Notes under the pieces: model-generated
Seen by the model: only the letters and a program-made list of their open reading frames with translations
Told to the model about the DNA's origin: nothing
Database searches by the model: none
Program-made: the position numbers and the translations under genes
Part shown: positions 26,007 to 34,435 of the stretch, piece after piece
How positions within the stretch are numbered: the stretch's first letter is position 1
How the letters are laid out: each line of letters starts with the position of its first letter
Source: Paenibacillus sp. SYP-B4298
Lineage (GTDB): Bacteria > Bacillota > Bacilli > Paenibacillales > Paenibacillaceae
Reading direction: 5' to 3'
DNA: 64,000 nt
NCBI RefSeq assembly: GCF_027627475.1
Contig: NZ_CP115484.1
Coordinates: 5,731,501 to 5,795,500, forward strand

Positions 26007-26020
26007 TCCCCTCGCCTCCA
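26007..26020 (+). repeat. att-like core, right copy
   Basis: TCCCCTCGCCTCCA is identical to 19738-19751. It lacks the T-arm and the terminal CCA. An intrinsic terminator follows, as at the left copy. Bases 25800-26006 hold no gene. Confidence 0.55.
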
Positions 26021-26032
26021 TTAGAGTCAAGG

Positions 26033-26065
26033 AACCATCAGCCAGTGTTCTGGTTGGTGGTTTTT
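26033..26065 (+). terminator. Intrinsic terminator at the right att copy
   Basis: AACCATCAGCCA (26033-26044) pairs with TGGTTGGTGGTT (26051-26062), including two G-U pairs, then TTT. It mirrors the terminator after the tmRNA fragment on the left. Confidence 0.75.
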
Positions 26066-26086
26066 CAGTTTATGATGGGGTTCAAG

Positions 26087-26242
26087 ATGTTAGAGAATCG
26101 AGAACAGCTCCAAGAGCTCTTGAAGATAGCAAATCAACATGCACGGAAGCAGGCTAAAGAATTGGGCGCTTCTATTTACGATTTAAAGAACAACATTCGC
26201 GAGTATGCTTCAGAAAAAGTGGCGGAGATGCCGTTTTTCTAA
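26087..26242 (+). CDS. Small helical protein, unknown
   Basis: A 51-aa reading, MLENREQLQELLKIANQH to EKVAEMPFF, is mostly amphipathic helix with alternating Lys/Glu. The ribosome site is weak (GGGG 8 bases upstream). A good terminator follows the stop, which favours a real transcript. It could be a relic of a phage or plasmid gene at the island edge. Confidence 0.4.
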   Translation: MLENREQLQELLKIANQHARKQAKELGASIYDLKNNIREYASEKVAEMPFF

Positions 26243-26257
26243 TTTCACGCAAAAGAA

Positions 26258-26287
26258 GCTCAAGCAATCACTCCGCTTGAGCCTTTT
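26258..26287 (+). terminator. Bidirectional terminator
   Basis: GCTCAAGC (26258-26265) pairs with GCTTGAGC (26275-26282), with TTTT on one side and AAAA on the other. It can serve the small gene on the left and the convergent gene on the right. Confidence 0.75.
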
Positions 26288-26320
26288 CGTGCTATATGGG
26301 GGAATTTGCGGAAATGGCAC

Positions 26321-26617
26321 CTACAGCATAGGGTCTGTCTTCATGAAGGTTTTGGCGAGATTCTCGGTATTGCGATCACGAGTGTTCGGTCTATAGTCCT
26401 CCAGCACATCGATCAGATATTCCTCGCCGTCCTGGTAAGCCCTATATATGAAATGCTCTGGATCAATCAACTGTACCTCATGCCCGCAATCCTTCAGGCA
26501 TTGCTCGAAGTCCTGAGCAGTCGGCTCTGTTCCTTCCTCCAAATAGATCAAGCCTCTGAGCCGTTTCGTTTCGCCATTGCGCATAACCTTGAAATAAACG
26601 GTATGTTCTTTTCTCAT
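26321..26617 (-). CDS. Conserved-looking small protein, unknown
   Basis: This 98-aa soluble protein has an N-terminal beta hairpin (HTVYFKVMRNGETKRLRG), then an acidic helix and a strand-rich C-terminus. AAGGAGGGATC precedes the ATG at 26617 at normal distance, and the terminator at 26258-26287 lies behind the stop. I recognise no family. Codon use is like that of the core genes, not the AT-rich island, so the island ends before it. Confidence 0.6.
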   Translation of the reverse strand: MRKEHTVYFKVMRNGETKRLRGLIYLEEGTEPTAQDFEQCLKDCGHEVQLIDPEHFIYRAYQDGEEYLIDVLEDYRPNTRDRNTENLAKTFMKTDPML

Positions 26618-26842
26618 GGGTGATCCCTCCTTGCCTTGCATGTTCATTGGTTTGCCCGGGCTGTTGCGGTGCCTGAGGCAGAGCGCCTGAACTGTCCTGT
26701 GACAGTTATCCTGTGCCTTAATGCTTCAAGTATACATCATTATTGCAACTTTGGCTGTGATCTAGCGCACAGCCGCCCCTGAGCCCTGTGCAGCCTGACG
26801 GGAGCGAGGGCGGTCTACATACATGCGGCCAGCTCAAGAACG

Positions 26843-27643
26843 TTACACGATATGATACAGCGGTTCTGTAGCCAGGAAGCGCACGGGAAGCTCAGGGAGC
26901 TGTTGCTGCAGCCGTTCGGCAAACAGTCGCATGCCCGGCTCCTCGCTCGGGGCGTGTCCGATCATGATAAGCGCTTTGCGGCTGCCTTGGCTAACGGCAT
27001 CACGGACATACTCGGGCGTCTCCCATTCCGGCCCTTCGCCGGCAATGATCAGATCCACCCCGTGCTGCTGCAGCAGCGTTACACCATTGAGACCGCCGCC
27101 CCGATAGCCCACCGTCAGCCCGATTCGGCGGCAGTTCAACCTCGCGTCTCCGGCCACACGCACATAGGGTAGACCAAGCCGCAACTTAATATGGCTGGCG
27201 ATGTCTACTACACTCCTGTCGCCAGGCAGCTCCACCGTCGTTGCCTCCTTGAAAATATGCTGCACCTGCTGCTCCCAGCCAAGGCTGCGCACCAGTCCTT
27301 CTGTGATCAAGTCAGGCTCGACCTGGTGGCAATGGTCATGGTAGCGGTATATAGCCAGTTGATGCTGCTCGATGAAGCGCTGCTTCTCTACTGCGATGGG
27401 GTCGTTCTCGTCCAGCCACGGATTGGGATGGTGGTGACTGTAGTACAGCCCTTCATGGGTAATGATCATATTCAGCCCTTGAGCTACGGCTTGTTCCAGC
27501 ACATGATGGGTAGCCATGAAGGCGACGGCTACTCCGGTAATGCTCATATCCGGGTGTCCGGCGATCAGGCCGTCTACCGTGCTCTGGGCGGATCCTTCCT
27601 GCTGTGTCCAACGTTCAATGATGCTCTGTACGGCAAAAGACAT
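26843..27643 (-). CDS. NIF3-like dinuclear metal-centre protein
   Basis: This 266-aa protein of the NIF3/YbgI/YqfO family folds around a di-metal site in a hexameric toroid. Metal-binding segments visible are MIITHEGLYY near residue 60, YHDHCHQ near 100, and the C-terminal GHAPSEEPG. Family members are sometimes called GTP cyclohydrolase I type 2, but this activity is not established. It is shorter than YqfO because the central PII-like insert is absent. Monocistronic. Confidence 0.88.
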   Translation of the reverse strand: MSFAVQSIIERWTQQEGSAQSTVDGLIAGHPDMSITGVAVAFMATHHVLEQAVAQGLNMIITHEGLYYSHHHPNPWLDENDPIAVEKQRFIEQHQLAIYRYHDHCHQVEPDLITEGLVRSLGWEQQVQHIFKEATTVELPGDRSVVDIASHIKLRLGLPYVRVAGDARLNCRRIGLTVGYRGGGLNGVTLLQQHGVDLIIAGEGPEWETPEYVRDAVSQGSRKALIMIGHAPSEEPGMRLFAERLQQQLPELPVRFLATEPLYHIV

Positions 27644-27864
27644 ATTTCCTATTCCTCTCCTTGCTGTGTAGATCTGTTCCGCCGAACATTGCGAACAGCG
27701 GAGGACAGTTCTTCCTATCCATTAGTTGCATTATATAGAGTTCACACTGGAACTGTCCATCCGAGTTCGGTCATGGGTGGTGCAGGTGCTGAAGGGAGGC
27801 ATTGAAACGAACCGATGATTAATGCTAGAATGGCGACAAAACAATAGAAAGCTGGTAATGAGAT

Positions 27865-28548
27865 ATGGCGAAATATTATGTCGTCTGGGCGGGTAAAAAA
27901 CCTGGCGTATACGCGACATGGGCGGAATGTCAGCGCAACACCTCTGGCGTCGCGGGCGCCAAGTTCAAGTCCTACGAATCGAAGGCGGCAGCCGAGGCGG
28001 CCTTCCGTGATGGCTGGCAGAAGCATTGGGGGCAAGGCTCAGGAGGGGCAAGCGGCGCAGAAGGGGCGGCAGGGAAGAAGCCAGTGTCAGGGACGGGAAT
28101 GACTCGGCGGAGCAGCCGCGGCACGGTGGCAGCGATCGGAGAGATCGACTATGACAGTATCTCGGTTGACGTAGGTACGCATGGCAATCCCGGCCCGATC
28201 GAATACCGCGGAGTGGATACCCGCACCGGGAAGGTGCTATTCTCCAACGAGAGCATCGGCAAGGGTACGAATAACCTCGGCGAATTTCTGGCGATTGTGC
28301 ATGCACTTGCTTACTTGAAGGAGCAGGGCAGCAGCAAAACCGTATACAGCGACTCGCTCAACGCTCTCAAGTGGGTGCGGGAGAAGAAGGTATCGACGAC
28401 ACTGGTGAAGGACGAGTCCACCCGTCAAGTATGGGAGTTGGTTCAGAGGGCAGAGGAATGGCTGCGCACCCATACTTATGACAATAAGGTGCTCAAATGG
28501 CAGACGAAGGCATGGGGCGAGATCAAGGCGGACTATGACCGAAAATAG
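27865..28548 (+). CDS. Ribonuclease H with N-terminal viroplasmin domain
   Basis: This 227-aa enzyme cleaves RNA in RNA-DNA hybrids. Residues 1-52 are a caulimovirus viroplasmin/RNase HI hybrid-binding domain (KYYVVWAGKKPGVYATWAEC). A Gly/Ser-rich linker leads to the RNase H fold at about 92-227. The catalytic acids are Asp102 (SVDVGTHG), Glu140 (NNLGEF), Asp163 (VYSDSLNA) and an Asp in the last nine residues. Similar proteins occur in Bacillota and Bacteroidota beside the usual RnhB/RnhC. It is divergent from the NIF3-like gene. Confidence 0.92.
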   Translation: MAKYYVVWAGKKPGVYATWAECQRNTSGVAGAKFKSYESKAAAEAAFRDGWQKHWGQGSGGASGAEGAAGKKPVSGTGMTRRSSRGTVAAIGEIDYDSISVDVGTHGNPGPIEYRGVDTRTGKVLFSNESIGKGTNNLGEFLAIVHALAYLKEQGSSKTVYSDSLNALKWVREKKVSTTLVKDESTRQVWELVQRAEEWLRTHTYDNKVLKWQTKAWGEIKADYDRK

Positions 28549-28582
28549 TTCGGCTCGTCTGTTCCAGGGTGTCCCGACTGCG

Positions 28583-29299
28583 CTAATGCTTTACTGGCGG
28601 CAGCTCAACTGATTCCTCGCAGAGTGTGATGTTCAGGCTGCTTATATCCTGACAGACGGCGAGGAAGACGTCCTGCGCCAGCACGCCGCGCTGTCTTAGC
28701 TGTTCATAGAGCTGCTGCTCGCTGATATGCAGTTGTTGCAGCGTATCGTATTGCAGCTTGCCTTCAATAATGACCGGGTAAGCGGTCTCGGGCTGTTGCG
28801 GCGCAAGGCCAAGCTGTGGCGCCGTCACCGGCATTGTGCTTCCCGTCTTCAGCACGCTTAGCTTGCCATTGGCCTCCAGCACGGCCAGATGGACAGAGGC
28901 GACATCGAATATCTCCTGCTCGCGCAGCATTTGCAGGATGTTATCGATGGAATATTTGTATTTCCTCAGATGCTTGGCAACCAATTTCCCCTTGTAGATC
29001 ATAACGGTTGGCTCGAACGTAATCAGTCGTCCAAACTTGCGGTATCGAATAACCAGGATGGCGACCGTTTTCTGCAGTAGTCCTATAAAGACGATAGCGA
29101 ATGCGGTCGGCAGATGCCGGATGTCCGGATCGGCAATATCTGCGCCTACGATCGAGCCGAGCGACAAGATAATGAGAAAATCAAACACGGGCAGCTCGCC
29201 AATGGAACGCCTCCCCATAAACAACGTGGTCGCCAGCAGCAATGGAAACAACGTGACTGAGCGGAGGGCGACAATTCCAAAATCCTTTAATAGATGCAC
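28583..29299 (-). CDS. DUF421 membrane protein (YetF/YrbG family)
   Basis: This protein of about 238 aa has three N-terminal TM helices (VALRSVTLFPLLLATTLFMG, FDFLIILSLGSIVGADIA, TAFAIVFIGLLQKTVAILVI). The conserved cytoplasmic DUF421 domain follows, with the hallmark KFGRLITFEPTVMIYKGKL. AGGGGGAAT points to GTG 29299; the longer reading to 29425 adds a weakly coding extension. The C-terminal 80 residues are variable. The family is common in spore formers, including spore-germination proteins, and its function is not settled. Confidence 0.82.
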   Translation of the reverse strand: MHLLKDFGIVALRSVTLFPLLLATTLFMGRRSIGELPVFDFLIILSLGSIVGADIADPDIRHLPTAFAIVFIGLLQKTVAILVIRYRKFGRLITFEPTVMIYKGKLVAKHLRKYKYSIDNILQMLREQEIFDVASVHLAVLEANGKLSVLKTGSTMPVTAPQLGLAPQQPETAYPVIIEGKLQYDTLQQLHISEQQLYEQLRQRGVLAQDVFLAVCQDISSLNITLCEESVELPPVKH

Positions 29300-29426
29300 A
29301 GCAGCTATTCCCCCTGTTTCCAAACTTGTCTTTAGAGTAACCCAAGCTTGGGAGAATAATGTGTAGCGGCGAGTATAATGAGCTGCCAGCCGCAGGAAGG
29401 GGAAGAGGAGCTCACTTCCCCCCAAG

Positions 29427-31283
29427 CTATTGCAGAATCAGATTGGTTAACATTTCAATCTGGTGCTCAATGGCGATGGGATCGTCAAAAAACAGATCAT
29501 AGTAGTCTATCTTGTGAACACGACCGTTTTTAACGGCATCAAGATTTTTCCATAATTCACTCTGTTCCAGTTGCTCAATCGTCTCACGTCCCGAGTTTTC
29601 CGGATCATATACGGTCAGAATGATATGCGACCCGGCAATTTCCTCTAGCATTTCGAATGAAATGGATTGATTCCATGCATCACTTTGCTCGAACATTTCC
29701 TTCACCCGTTGAGGAGGCTCCATTTGTAGCAGATTGTACAGCACTTCTCCGCCCATATTATGGAATCCGTAGAGCCTCAAGTCCTTCTTAAAAACGCCGA
29801 GAATGGTAACGGTGGTGCCGGGAGCGATATCCTTTGCAAGGCGCTGTCTTGATGTCTCAAGATTCTGCTTGAAGGAGCGAATCCAGTTTTCCGCTTCCTC
29901 CTGTTTATTCACAAGTTCACCTAGTACCTGCATTTTGTTAATGACCCCGTCCTTTGATTTCAACAAGACGGATGGAGCAATTTTGGAAAATTGTTCGTAG
30001 CTATCCTCCCAAGTTGAAATAATGAGATCTGGCTTCAGCTCAATGATTTGTTCAATCGACTCTCCTAGTCCTACGGTTCCATCCGGATCAGCGAAAGGAT
30101 ATTCTTTGAGCAGATAGTCGGGATAGCCAATGGGTCGAATGCCAAGCGCCAGCAGTTCTCCGTAGAACCAATCTGCAATGATGCGTTGCGGCTCTGCCGG
30201 GACAACCGTCGATTGTCCATCCTGCTGAAACTCTCTTGTTGCTGCGATAGCTTGCTGCGAGTCTGCCCCTTGCGTCGGCACAGAATTTGCTGCATTGGCT
30301 CCGCCTGTCGACGGTGCCGGTGCCGAGCAGGCCGACAGCAATAGCATGAGACATAAGGCGGCTGAAAGAATGAAGTTTCCTTTATTGGTTCCAATCACGG
30401 TATACTCCCCTTTTGTTGTTAGATCTAGTCCAGCTAGCTCTCTACTAGCATAAGGGAAGTGGGCAACTTTACCCATGGCAGCATCGGACAAACGGATTGA
30501 ACTCATTTTCCTGAAATCGCCTGGGGTCACACCATAGCAGCTTTTAAACATTTTAATCAGGTGGAATTCGTCCGAGAATCCACAACTCCAGGCTATCTCT
30601 CTCAGCGTGGCGTCAGTGTCAAGCAACTGCCTTCGCGCCGCCTCAACTCGTCTTCTAATTACGTATTCCTGGGGACCAACTTGCAACTGTTTTTTGAATA
30701 AACGGGTTAAATGACCAGCACTAATATGAAATCTTTCGGCGAGATCCTGAAGCGAAATCATCTCATGATAATGATCGTCGAGATAAAGTTTGACCAGAGA
30801 TACTGTATCCGGCTGCAATTCCTGAGTCCCGCTATGGGTCAGTTCTTCATAAATCGCGCATACCCATTGCAACAAAGCCGCCCTGCCATATAATGAGTTC
30901 AATAGCGAGCCGCCATTCCAGCGATGATGAAGTTTTTTAAGTTGCTCCAAGAACAACAATGGATTTCTTGGTGAAAAACCATACAGCTCCTGGAACGGGT
31001 TGACGACGGAAAGAAGTTGTATTAATTCCTCTTTATAGAAGGGAGGTTCTTCCGTCTTATAGTAGATAGTATAAAAATTCACTGCTCCTTCGTTAGGGCG
31101 AATGGACAGACAACTCCCCTTCCCACCATGGAATATCCCGAACCGCTCGACGCTGAACACATTGTCATCCAGACAAACCTCCGCCGAACCGTTATAGGAG
31201 AATAAGAACATACTGCTTGGCATGCGGTAATTGAAGATGGGGCTCTTATTGCTGACGATTTGATGGCGTACATCCAACAGCAC
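29427..31283 (-). CDS. AraC regulator fused to a siderophore-binding lipoprotein
   Basis: This 618-aa frame has an AraC-type half: sensory region to about residue 160 and double HTH at 165-262 (LQDLAERFHISAGHLTRLF). A TM/lipobox segment (ALCLMLLLSACS, Cys319) follows, then an iron-siderophore binding domain of the FeuA/FepB class. B. subtilis Btr is also AraC plus FeuA-like domain, but lacks an internal lipobox. GTG at 30398, in frame and six bases after AAAAGGGGAG, would release a free 323-aa lipoprotein. A Fur-like box lies upstream. The N-terminus is unsure: the frame stays open to 31370, and AAGGGAG precedes it. Confidence 0.8.
   Translation of the reverse strand: MLLDVRHQIVSNKSPIFNYRMPSSMFLFSYNGSAEVCLDDNVFSVERFGIFHGGKGSCLSIRPNEGAVNFYTIYYKTEEPPFYKEELIQLLSVVNPFQELYGFSPRNPLLFLEQLKKLHHRWNGGSLLNSLYGRAALLQWVCAIYEELTHSGTQELQPDTVSLVKLYLDDHYHEMISLQDLAERFHISAGHLTRLFKKQLQVGPQEYVIRRRVEAARRQLLDTDATLREIAWSCGFSDEFHLIKMFKSCYGVTPGDFRKMSSIRLSDAAMGKVAHFPYASRELAGLDLTTKGEYTVIGTNKGNFILSAALCLMLLLSACSAPAPSTGGANAANSVPTQGADSQQAIAATREFQQDGQSTVVPAEPQRIIADWFYGELLALGIRPIGYPDYLLKEYPFADPDGTVGLGESIEQIIELKPDLIISTWEDSYEQFSKIAPSVLLKSKDGVINKMQVLGELVNKQEEAENWIRSFKQNLETSRQRLAKDIAPGTTVTILGVFKKDLRLYGFHNMGGEVLYNLLQMEPPQRVKEMFEQSDAWNQSISFEMLEEIAGSHIILTVYDPENSGRETIEQLEQSELWKNLDAVKNGRVHKIDYYDLFFDDPIAIEHQIEMLTNLILQ
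30396..30414 (-). promoter_or_regulatory. Internal ribosome-binding site and GTG start
   Basis: AAAAGGGGAG at 30414-30405 lies six bases before GTG 30398, inside the fusion gene and in its frame. It sits exactly before the lipoprotein signal peptide, where a separate binding-protein gene would begin. Confidence 0.65.
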
Positions 31284-31432
31284 AACTGATGATTGTGTCC
31301 ATATATTGATGGTCTCGGCAAGATGCCTGTGTATCGCATCAAGCGGTCTGTGACTCTCTTTTCCTATGATGGCTCACTCCCTTGCTCTGTACCCATACAC
31401 ACTCTTGTCATATTCGCGATTATAATTAATAT

Positions 31433-31447
31433 TAATAATCATTGTCA
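31433..31447. promoter_or_regulatory. Fur-like box
   Basis: TAATAATCATTGTCA matches the 7-1-7 Fur consensus TGATAATNATTATCA at 13 of 15 positions. It is located upstream of the AraC/siderophore-binding fusion, which fits iron-repressed expression. Confidence 0.7.
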
Positions 31448-31651
31448 ATGAAAGTGCATGCATAACAACATCCTTCAGTGATTTGCGGCGCGTTGTGCTT
31501 GAAAACGTTCTATCGCTAAATGCTCTTACTGCTGCGCGGGTGAGAAATATTGAAGATAATGCAGCACCTGTTTGTAACGAGAGCCAAATTATTTTACAAT
31601 CGAAGATACGCACATTACGATAGACAGATACGAAGACAGGGAGGGAACGAC

Positions 31652-32044
31652 ATGAACTGGATTCCAGCAGCCAAAAGCGGCAAGTGGTTCTGGTGGACTG
31701 TAGTGACGGTATTGGCCGTCACAGGGCTGCTGTGGCTCATTCGTTTTGGCTTGTACGGGCAAGCATGGACCTGGCCGCATGCATTGCGCTTTCTGCTGTT
31801 AAGCGCCGTTCTGGGGCTGATCAGCGGGGTATGTGGCTGGCTAGGAGCCAGATGGCTATGGGGCTTTACTGTTGCGGGCACCTTGGGAGGGCTGATGCTC
31901 ATGGTGTTCTATGTACGTGATATGAACGGCTGGGAGGATCTGGTCAGCCTGCTGGCCTTCTTCGAGGCGGTTGCCGCTGGCCTGATTATCGGAGGGGTGG
32001 CCGAGCTGATCGCGCTCGGATTGCGGCTATGGCGCAATCGGTAA
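31652..32044 (+). CDS. Small four-TM membrane protein
   Basis: This 130-aa protein is almost entirely membrane embedded, with four hydrophobic helices (WWTVVTVLAVTGLLWLI, FLLLSAVLGLISGVCGWLGA, GFTVAGTLGGLMLMVFYV, FFEAVAAGLIIGGVAELIALG). GGGAGGG precedes ATG 31652. It is divergent from the iron-regulated fusion gene across the Fur-like box, so iron control is possible. No family recognised. Confidence 0.65.
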   Translation: MNWIPAAKSGKWFWWTVVTVLAVTGLLWLIRFGLYGQAWTWPHALRFLLLSAVLGLISGVCGWLGARWLWGFTVAGTLGGLMLMVFYVRDMNGWEDLVSLLAFFEAVAAGLIIGGVAELIALGLRLWRNR

Positions 32045-32078
32045 CGGCGAGACACTCGCCCTGTCGAGACTCCTGTTC

Positions 32079-32243
32079 CTAGGGCGTGTCTTCAAACCCG
32101 CTCAAGGGCATCGTTCACCGCCTTTTCGCCCCTTGCTGCGTTACGTTCTCTTGACGTACCCCGGTACGCCTGCGAGAACGTGCCTTGCCCGGAACGAAAA
32201 TTCGGCGAAATCTGCTCCCGTCGGAGTTTGAAGACACACCCTT
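32079..32243. repeat. 165-bp palindromic repeat element (complete copy)
   Basis: Its ends are near-perfect inverted repeats: CTAGGGCGTGTCTTCAAAC on the left and the complement of AAGGGTGTGTCTTCAAACTC on the right. The interior can fold through CTTGACGTACC and GGTACGC. It matches the truncated copy at 11254-11357, and its terminal repeats resemble those at 62013-62129. No gene is inside. This is a MITE-like or REP-like element. Confidence 0.8.
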
Positions 32244-32250
32244 GTGAATA

Positions 32251-32290
32251 ACGGCTGTCATGCTCGAATGGGCGGACAGCCGTCTGTTTG
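32251..32290. terminator. Hairpin terminator
   Basis: ACGGCTGTC (32251-32259) pairs with GACAGCCGT (32275-32283), followed by CTGTTT. It serves the Nudix gene on the minus strand or the membrane gene on the plus strand. Confidence 0.65.
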
Positions 32291-32310
32291 GCTGGATGCT
32301 TAGGCTTCAC

Positions 32311-32868
32311 TTACACGCGGAACAGGCCATAGCCCGAGAAGCGATGTCCTGACGCATCGTCCTGAAGCAATCCGGCCTTCGTCTGGTTCAGTGCGACCTC
32401 TACCAACCATCGGGTGAAGTCGGCCACCTCCATCTCCGCCATCTCCTCCAGGCTGTAGAAGCCGGCAGCATCGACCTCCGTCTGATCCGGCACAGGCTCG
32501 CCCGACAAGTATTCCATGGAAAAGGCCAGATAGATATTGTGAATAGGGCGCGGCAGATCGCGCACAGCGATGACGCTGCGCACACGAGTCTCAATCTGCG
32601 TCTCCTCCCGCACCTCGCGGATGATCGTCTGCTCGATCGGCTCCAACTGCTCGATATAGCCGCCGGGATTGGTCCACTTCCCTTTGCCGGGCTCCTGCGC
32701 CCGGCGTACAAGCAGCAGCTTCCCCTCCCTCATGACCAGCGCCCCGACGCCAATGCTGTAATTTCCCCAGTGCACATAGCTGCAGGACGTGCAGGCTGCA
32801 CGCAGGCTTCCGCCGATGGAGCGGTTTTCTAATGGTGCTCCGCAGAGCATGCAAAATTTGGCTTCCAT
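32311..32868 (-). CDS. Nudix hydrolase with N-terminal zinc ribbon
   Basis: This protein of about 185 aa has an N-terminal CMLC...CTSC zinc ribbon (residues 6-32), then a Nudix domain. The box GGYIEQ...REVREETQI fits GX5EX7REUXEEXGU at all acidic positions. The ribbon plus Nudix layout resembles NudC/NADH pyrophosphatase-like or ADP-ribose hydrolases, but the SQPWPFPxS NudC motif is absent, so the substrate is open. ATG 32868 with GGGTGA upstream is preferred to GTG 32877. Bases 32878-33203 hold no recognisable feature. Confidence 0.87.
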   Translation of the reverse strand: MEAKFCMLCGAPLENRSIGGSLRAACTSCSYVHWGNYSIGVGALVMREGKLLLVRRAQEPGKGKWTNPGGYIEQLEPIEQTIIREVREETQIETRVRSVIAVRDLPRPIHNIYLAFSMEYLSGEPVPDQTEVDAAGFYSLEEMAEMEVADFTRWLVEVALNQTKAGLLQDDASGHRFSGYGLFRV

Positions 32869-33203
32869 ATCATTCACCCAATTGTATGAAGTATAGTCAG
32901 TGCAGTGATACTATCATAGTCCTGTCGCTCCAAATGATCAACTGCCAACATGACACCAGAAATTCTAAAGCGGTTACATTTCTTGGGGGCGATCATTCGA
33001 CGATGATGAGGCCGCCAATAGCGGTGCAAATGGGAGAAAACGGCCGTAACCGTCAGAGCGTAACGGCACACGGAGCACAACTGCGGGGAGAGGCGATCAC
33101 AGCGGGGAGGAAGGCGCGGCAGCAGATTTTTCAGGCAGCGCATGGATTCGGTATACTGGAGTAGCACAGTTGAACCATAGAACAGACACATATGTGGAGG
33201 GTG

Positions 33204-33389
33204 ATGAGCTTGACCTACAACGAGCTGCTGGGAAGACGGAACGAGATATTGAAGCGCAGGATTGGCTCCATGATCTTGAAGCATAACAAGCATGGACTGA
33301 GCGGACAAGAACGGAGCTTCTACCGGATGATGCTGCGGGAATGGCACCAGACAGAGCAGGAGCTGCACGGCTCTCGCAAGGACAGCTAG
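33204..33389 (+). CDS. Small basic protein, unknown
   Basis: This 61-aa basic, helical protein has the sequence signature MSLTYNELLGRRNEILKRRI and no TM segment. GGAGGGTG sits very close to ATG 33204, so TTG 33210 (spacing 9) is an alternative start. The Lys/Arg content and helix pattern would suit nucleic-acid or membrane-surface binding, but nothing specific is seen. Confidence 0.5.
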   Translation: MSLTYNELLGRRNEILKRRIGSMILKHNKHGLSGQERSFYRMMLREWHQTEQELHGSRKDS

Positions 33390-33453
33390 CGCTGCGGCGA
33401 ACGGCTTGCTCTTCGCAACTGCGGGCGCATGACCCGCATGACCCGCATGACGA

Positions 33454-33518
33454 AAGCCGCACTTGCGATCAGCGGATGGCATGATGCCCGTTCCGTGCGC
33501 TGTTCGCAAGTGCGGCTT
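33454..33518. terminator. Bidirectional terminator with 15-bp stem
   Basis: AAGCCGCACTTGCGA (33454-33468) is perfectly complementary to 33504-33518. It lies between the small basic protein gene and the end of the sugar ABC operon. A short tandem repeat of GCATGACCC (33427-33452) precedes it. Confidence 0.75.
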
Positions 33519-33529
33519 AAATGCTGGCG

Positions 33530-34414
33530 CTAGCCCTTGACCGATCCTGCTGCGATACCCTCGACAATCTTGTTGCTGAGCACCAGGAAGATCGTCAGGA
33601 TCGGCAGGATGCTGATCATGAGTGTAGCCCCGATCGCTCCCCAGTCGGTTGTATACTGGCCGACGAAGTTTTGCACCCCGACCGTTAACGTCTTCAAGCT
33701 GTCCGAGCTGATGAAGGTGTTAACGAAGATGAACTCATTCCAGTTGTAGATCATATTAATGATTCCGGCGGTCACAATCACGGGTACGGTCATCGGCAGC
33801 ACAATCTGCAGGAACATGCGATGCACCGAGCAGCCGTCCATAACCGCCGCCTCCTCCACCTCGCCAGGCAATGCATAGTAAAAGCCAAGCAGAATCATCA
33901 TCGTAATCGGCAGATTGAAGGCCGTATACGTTAGCATGATGCTGAGCAGCGAGTCCACCAGCTTCAGCTTCTCGAAGAGGCTGAACAGCGGAATTAGTGT
34001 CGAGTGTACTGGAATCATCAGCCCGATCATGAATAGCCCGAGCACGAGGCTGGACAGCCGCCACCGCATCCGCGTGATGGCAAATGTTGCGAGGCTGGCC
34101 AGCAGGATCGTCAGCAGCGCCGCTATGACGGTCACCAGCACGCTGTTGATGAAATATCGATCAATATTGCCTTGCGACCATACATTGGCATAGTTCTCCC
34201 AGCGCGGCTGTGTCGGCAGGGAGAGGGGAGGCATGTTGAATACCTCCTGATTGTTCTTCAGTGAGAAGAAGAGCAGCCAGACGAGCGGGATTAATTGGAG
34301 TGCTGCTCCCACAGTAAGCACGACGTACAGCACGCTGCGCCCCAGCCGCCCCGTATTCGTGCGGACACTCGTCTGTCTGGCGGGCAGGGCTGCCGCAGAA
34401 CCGGATTGCTTCAC
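33530..34414 (-). CDS. Carbohydrate ABC permease, MalG type
   Basis: This 294-aa inner-membrane permease has six TM helices and the ATPase-docking EAA loop EEAAVMDGCSVHRMFLQIVLP in its usual place near residue 205. It is the last gene of the transporter operon. It pairs with the MalF-type permease 21 bases upstream and the binding protein. No ATPase gene is included, so it probably shares a multi-use MsmX-like ATPase, as is common for such sugar operons. Confidence 0.93.
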   Translation of the reverse strand: MKQSGSAAALPARQTSVRTNTGRLGRSVLYVVLTVGAALQLIPLVWLLFFSLKNNQEVFNMPPLSLPTQPRWENYANVWSQGNIDRYFINSVLVTVIAALLTILLASLATFAITRMRWRLSSLVLGLFMIGLMIPVHSTLIPLFSLFEKLKLVDSLLSIMLTYTAFNLPITMMILLGFYYALPGEVEEAAVMDGCSVHRMFLQIVLPMTVPVIVTAGIINMIYNWNEFIFVNTFISSDSLKTLTVGVQNFVGQYTTDWGAIGATLMISILPILTIFLVLSNKIVEGIAAGSVKG

Positions 34415-34435
34415 GAAGGCACCTCCTTGTACGTA

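Noticed and set aside
33427-33452. CRISPR-like short tandem repeat
   Set aside because: Only three 9-base units without spacers; no CRISPR array or cas gene in the window.
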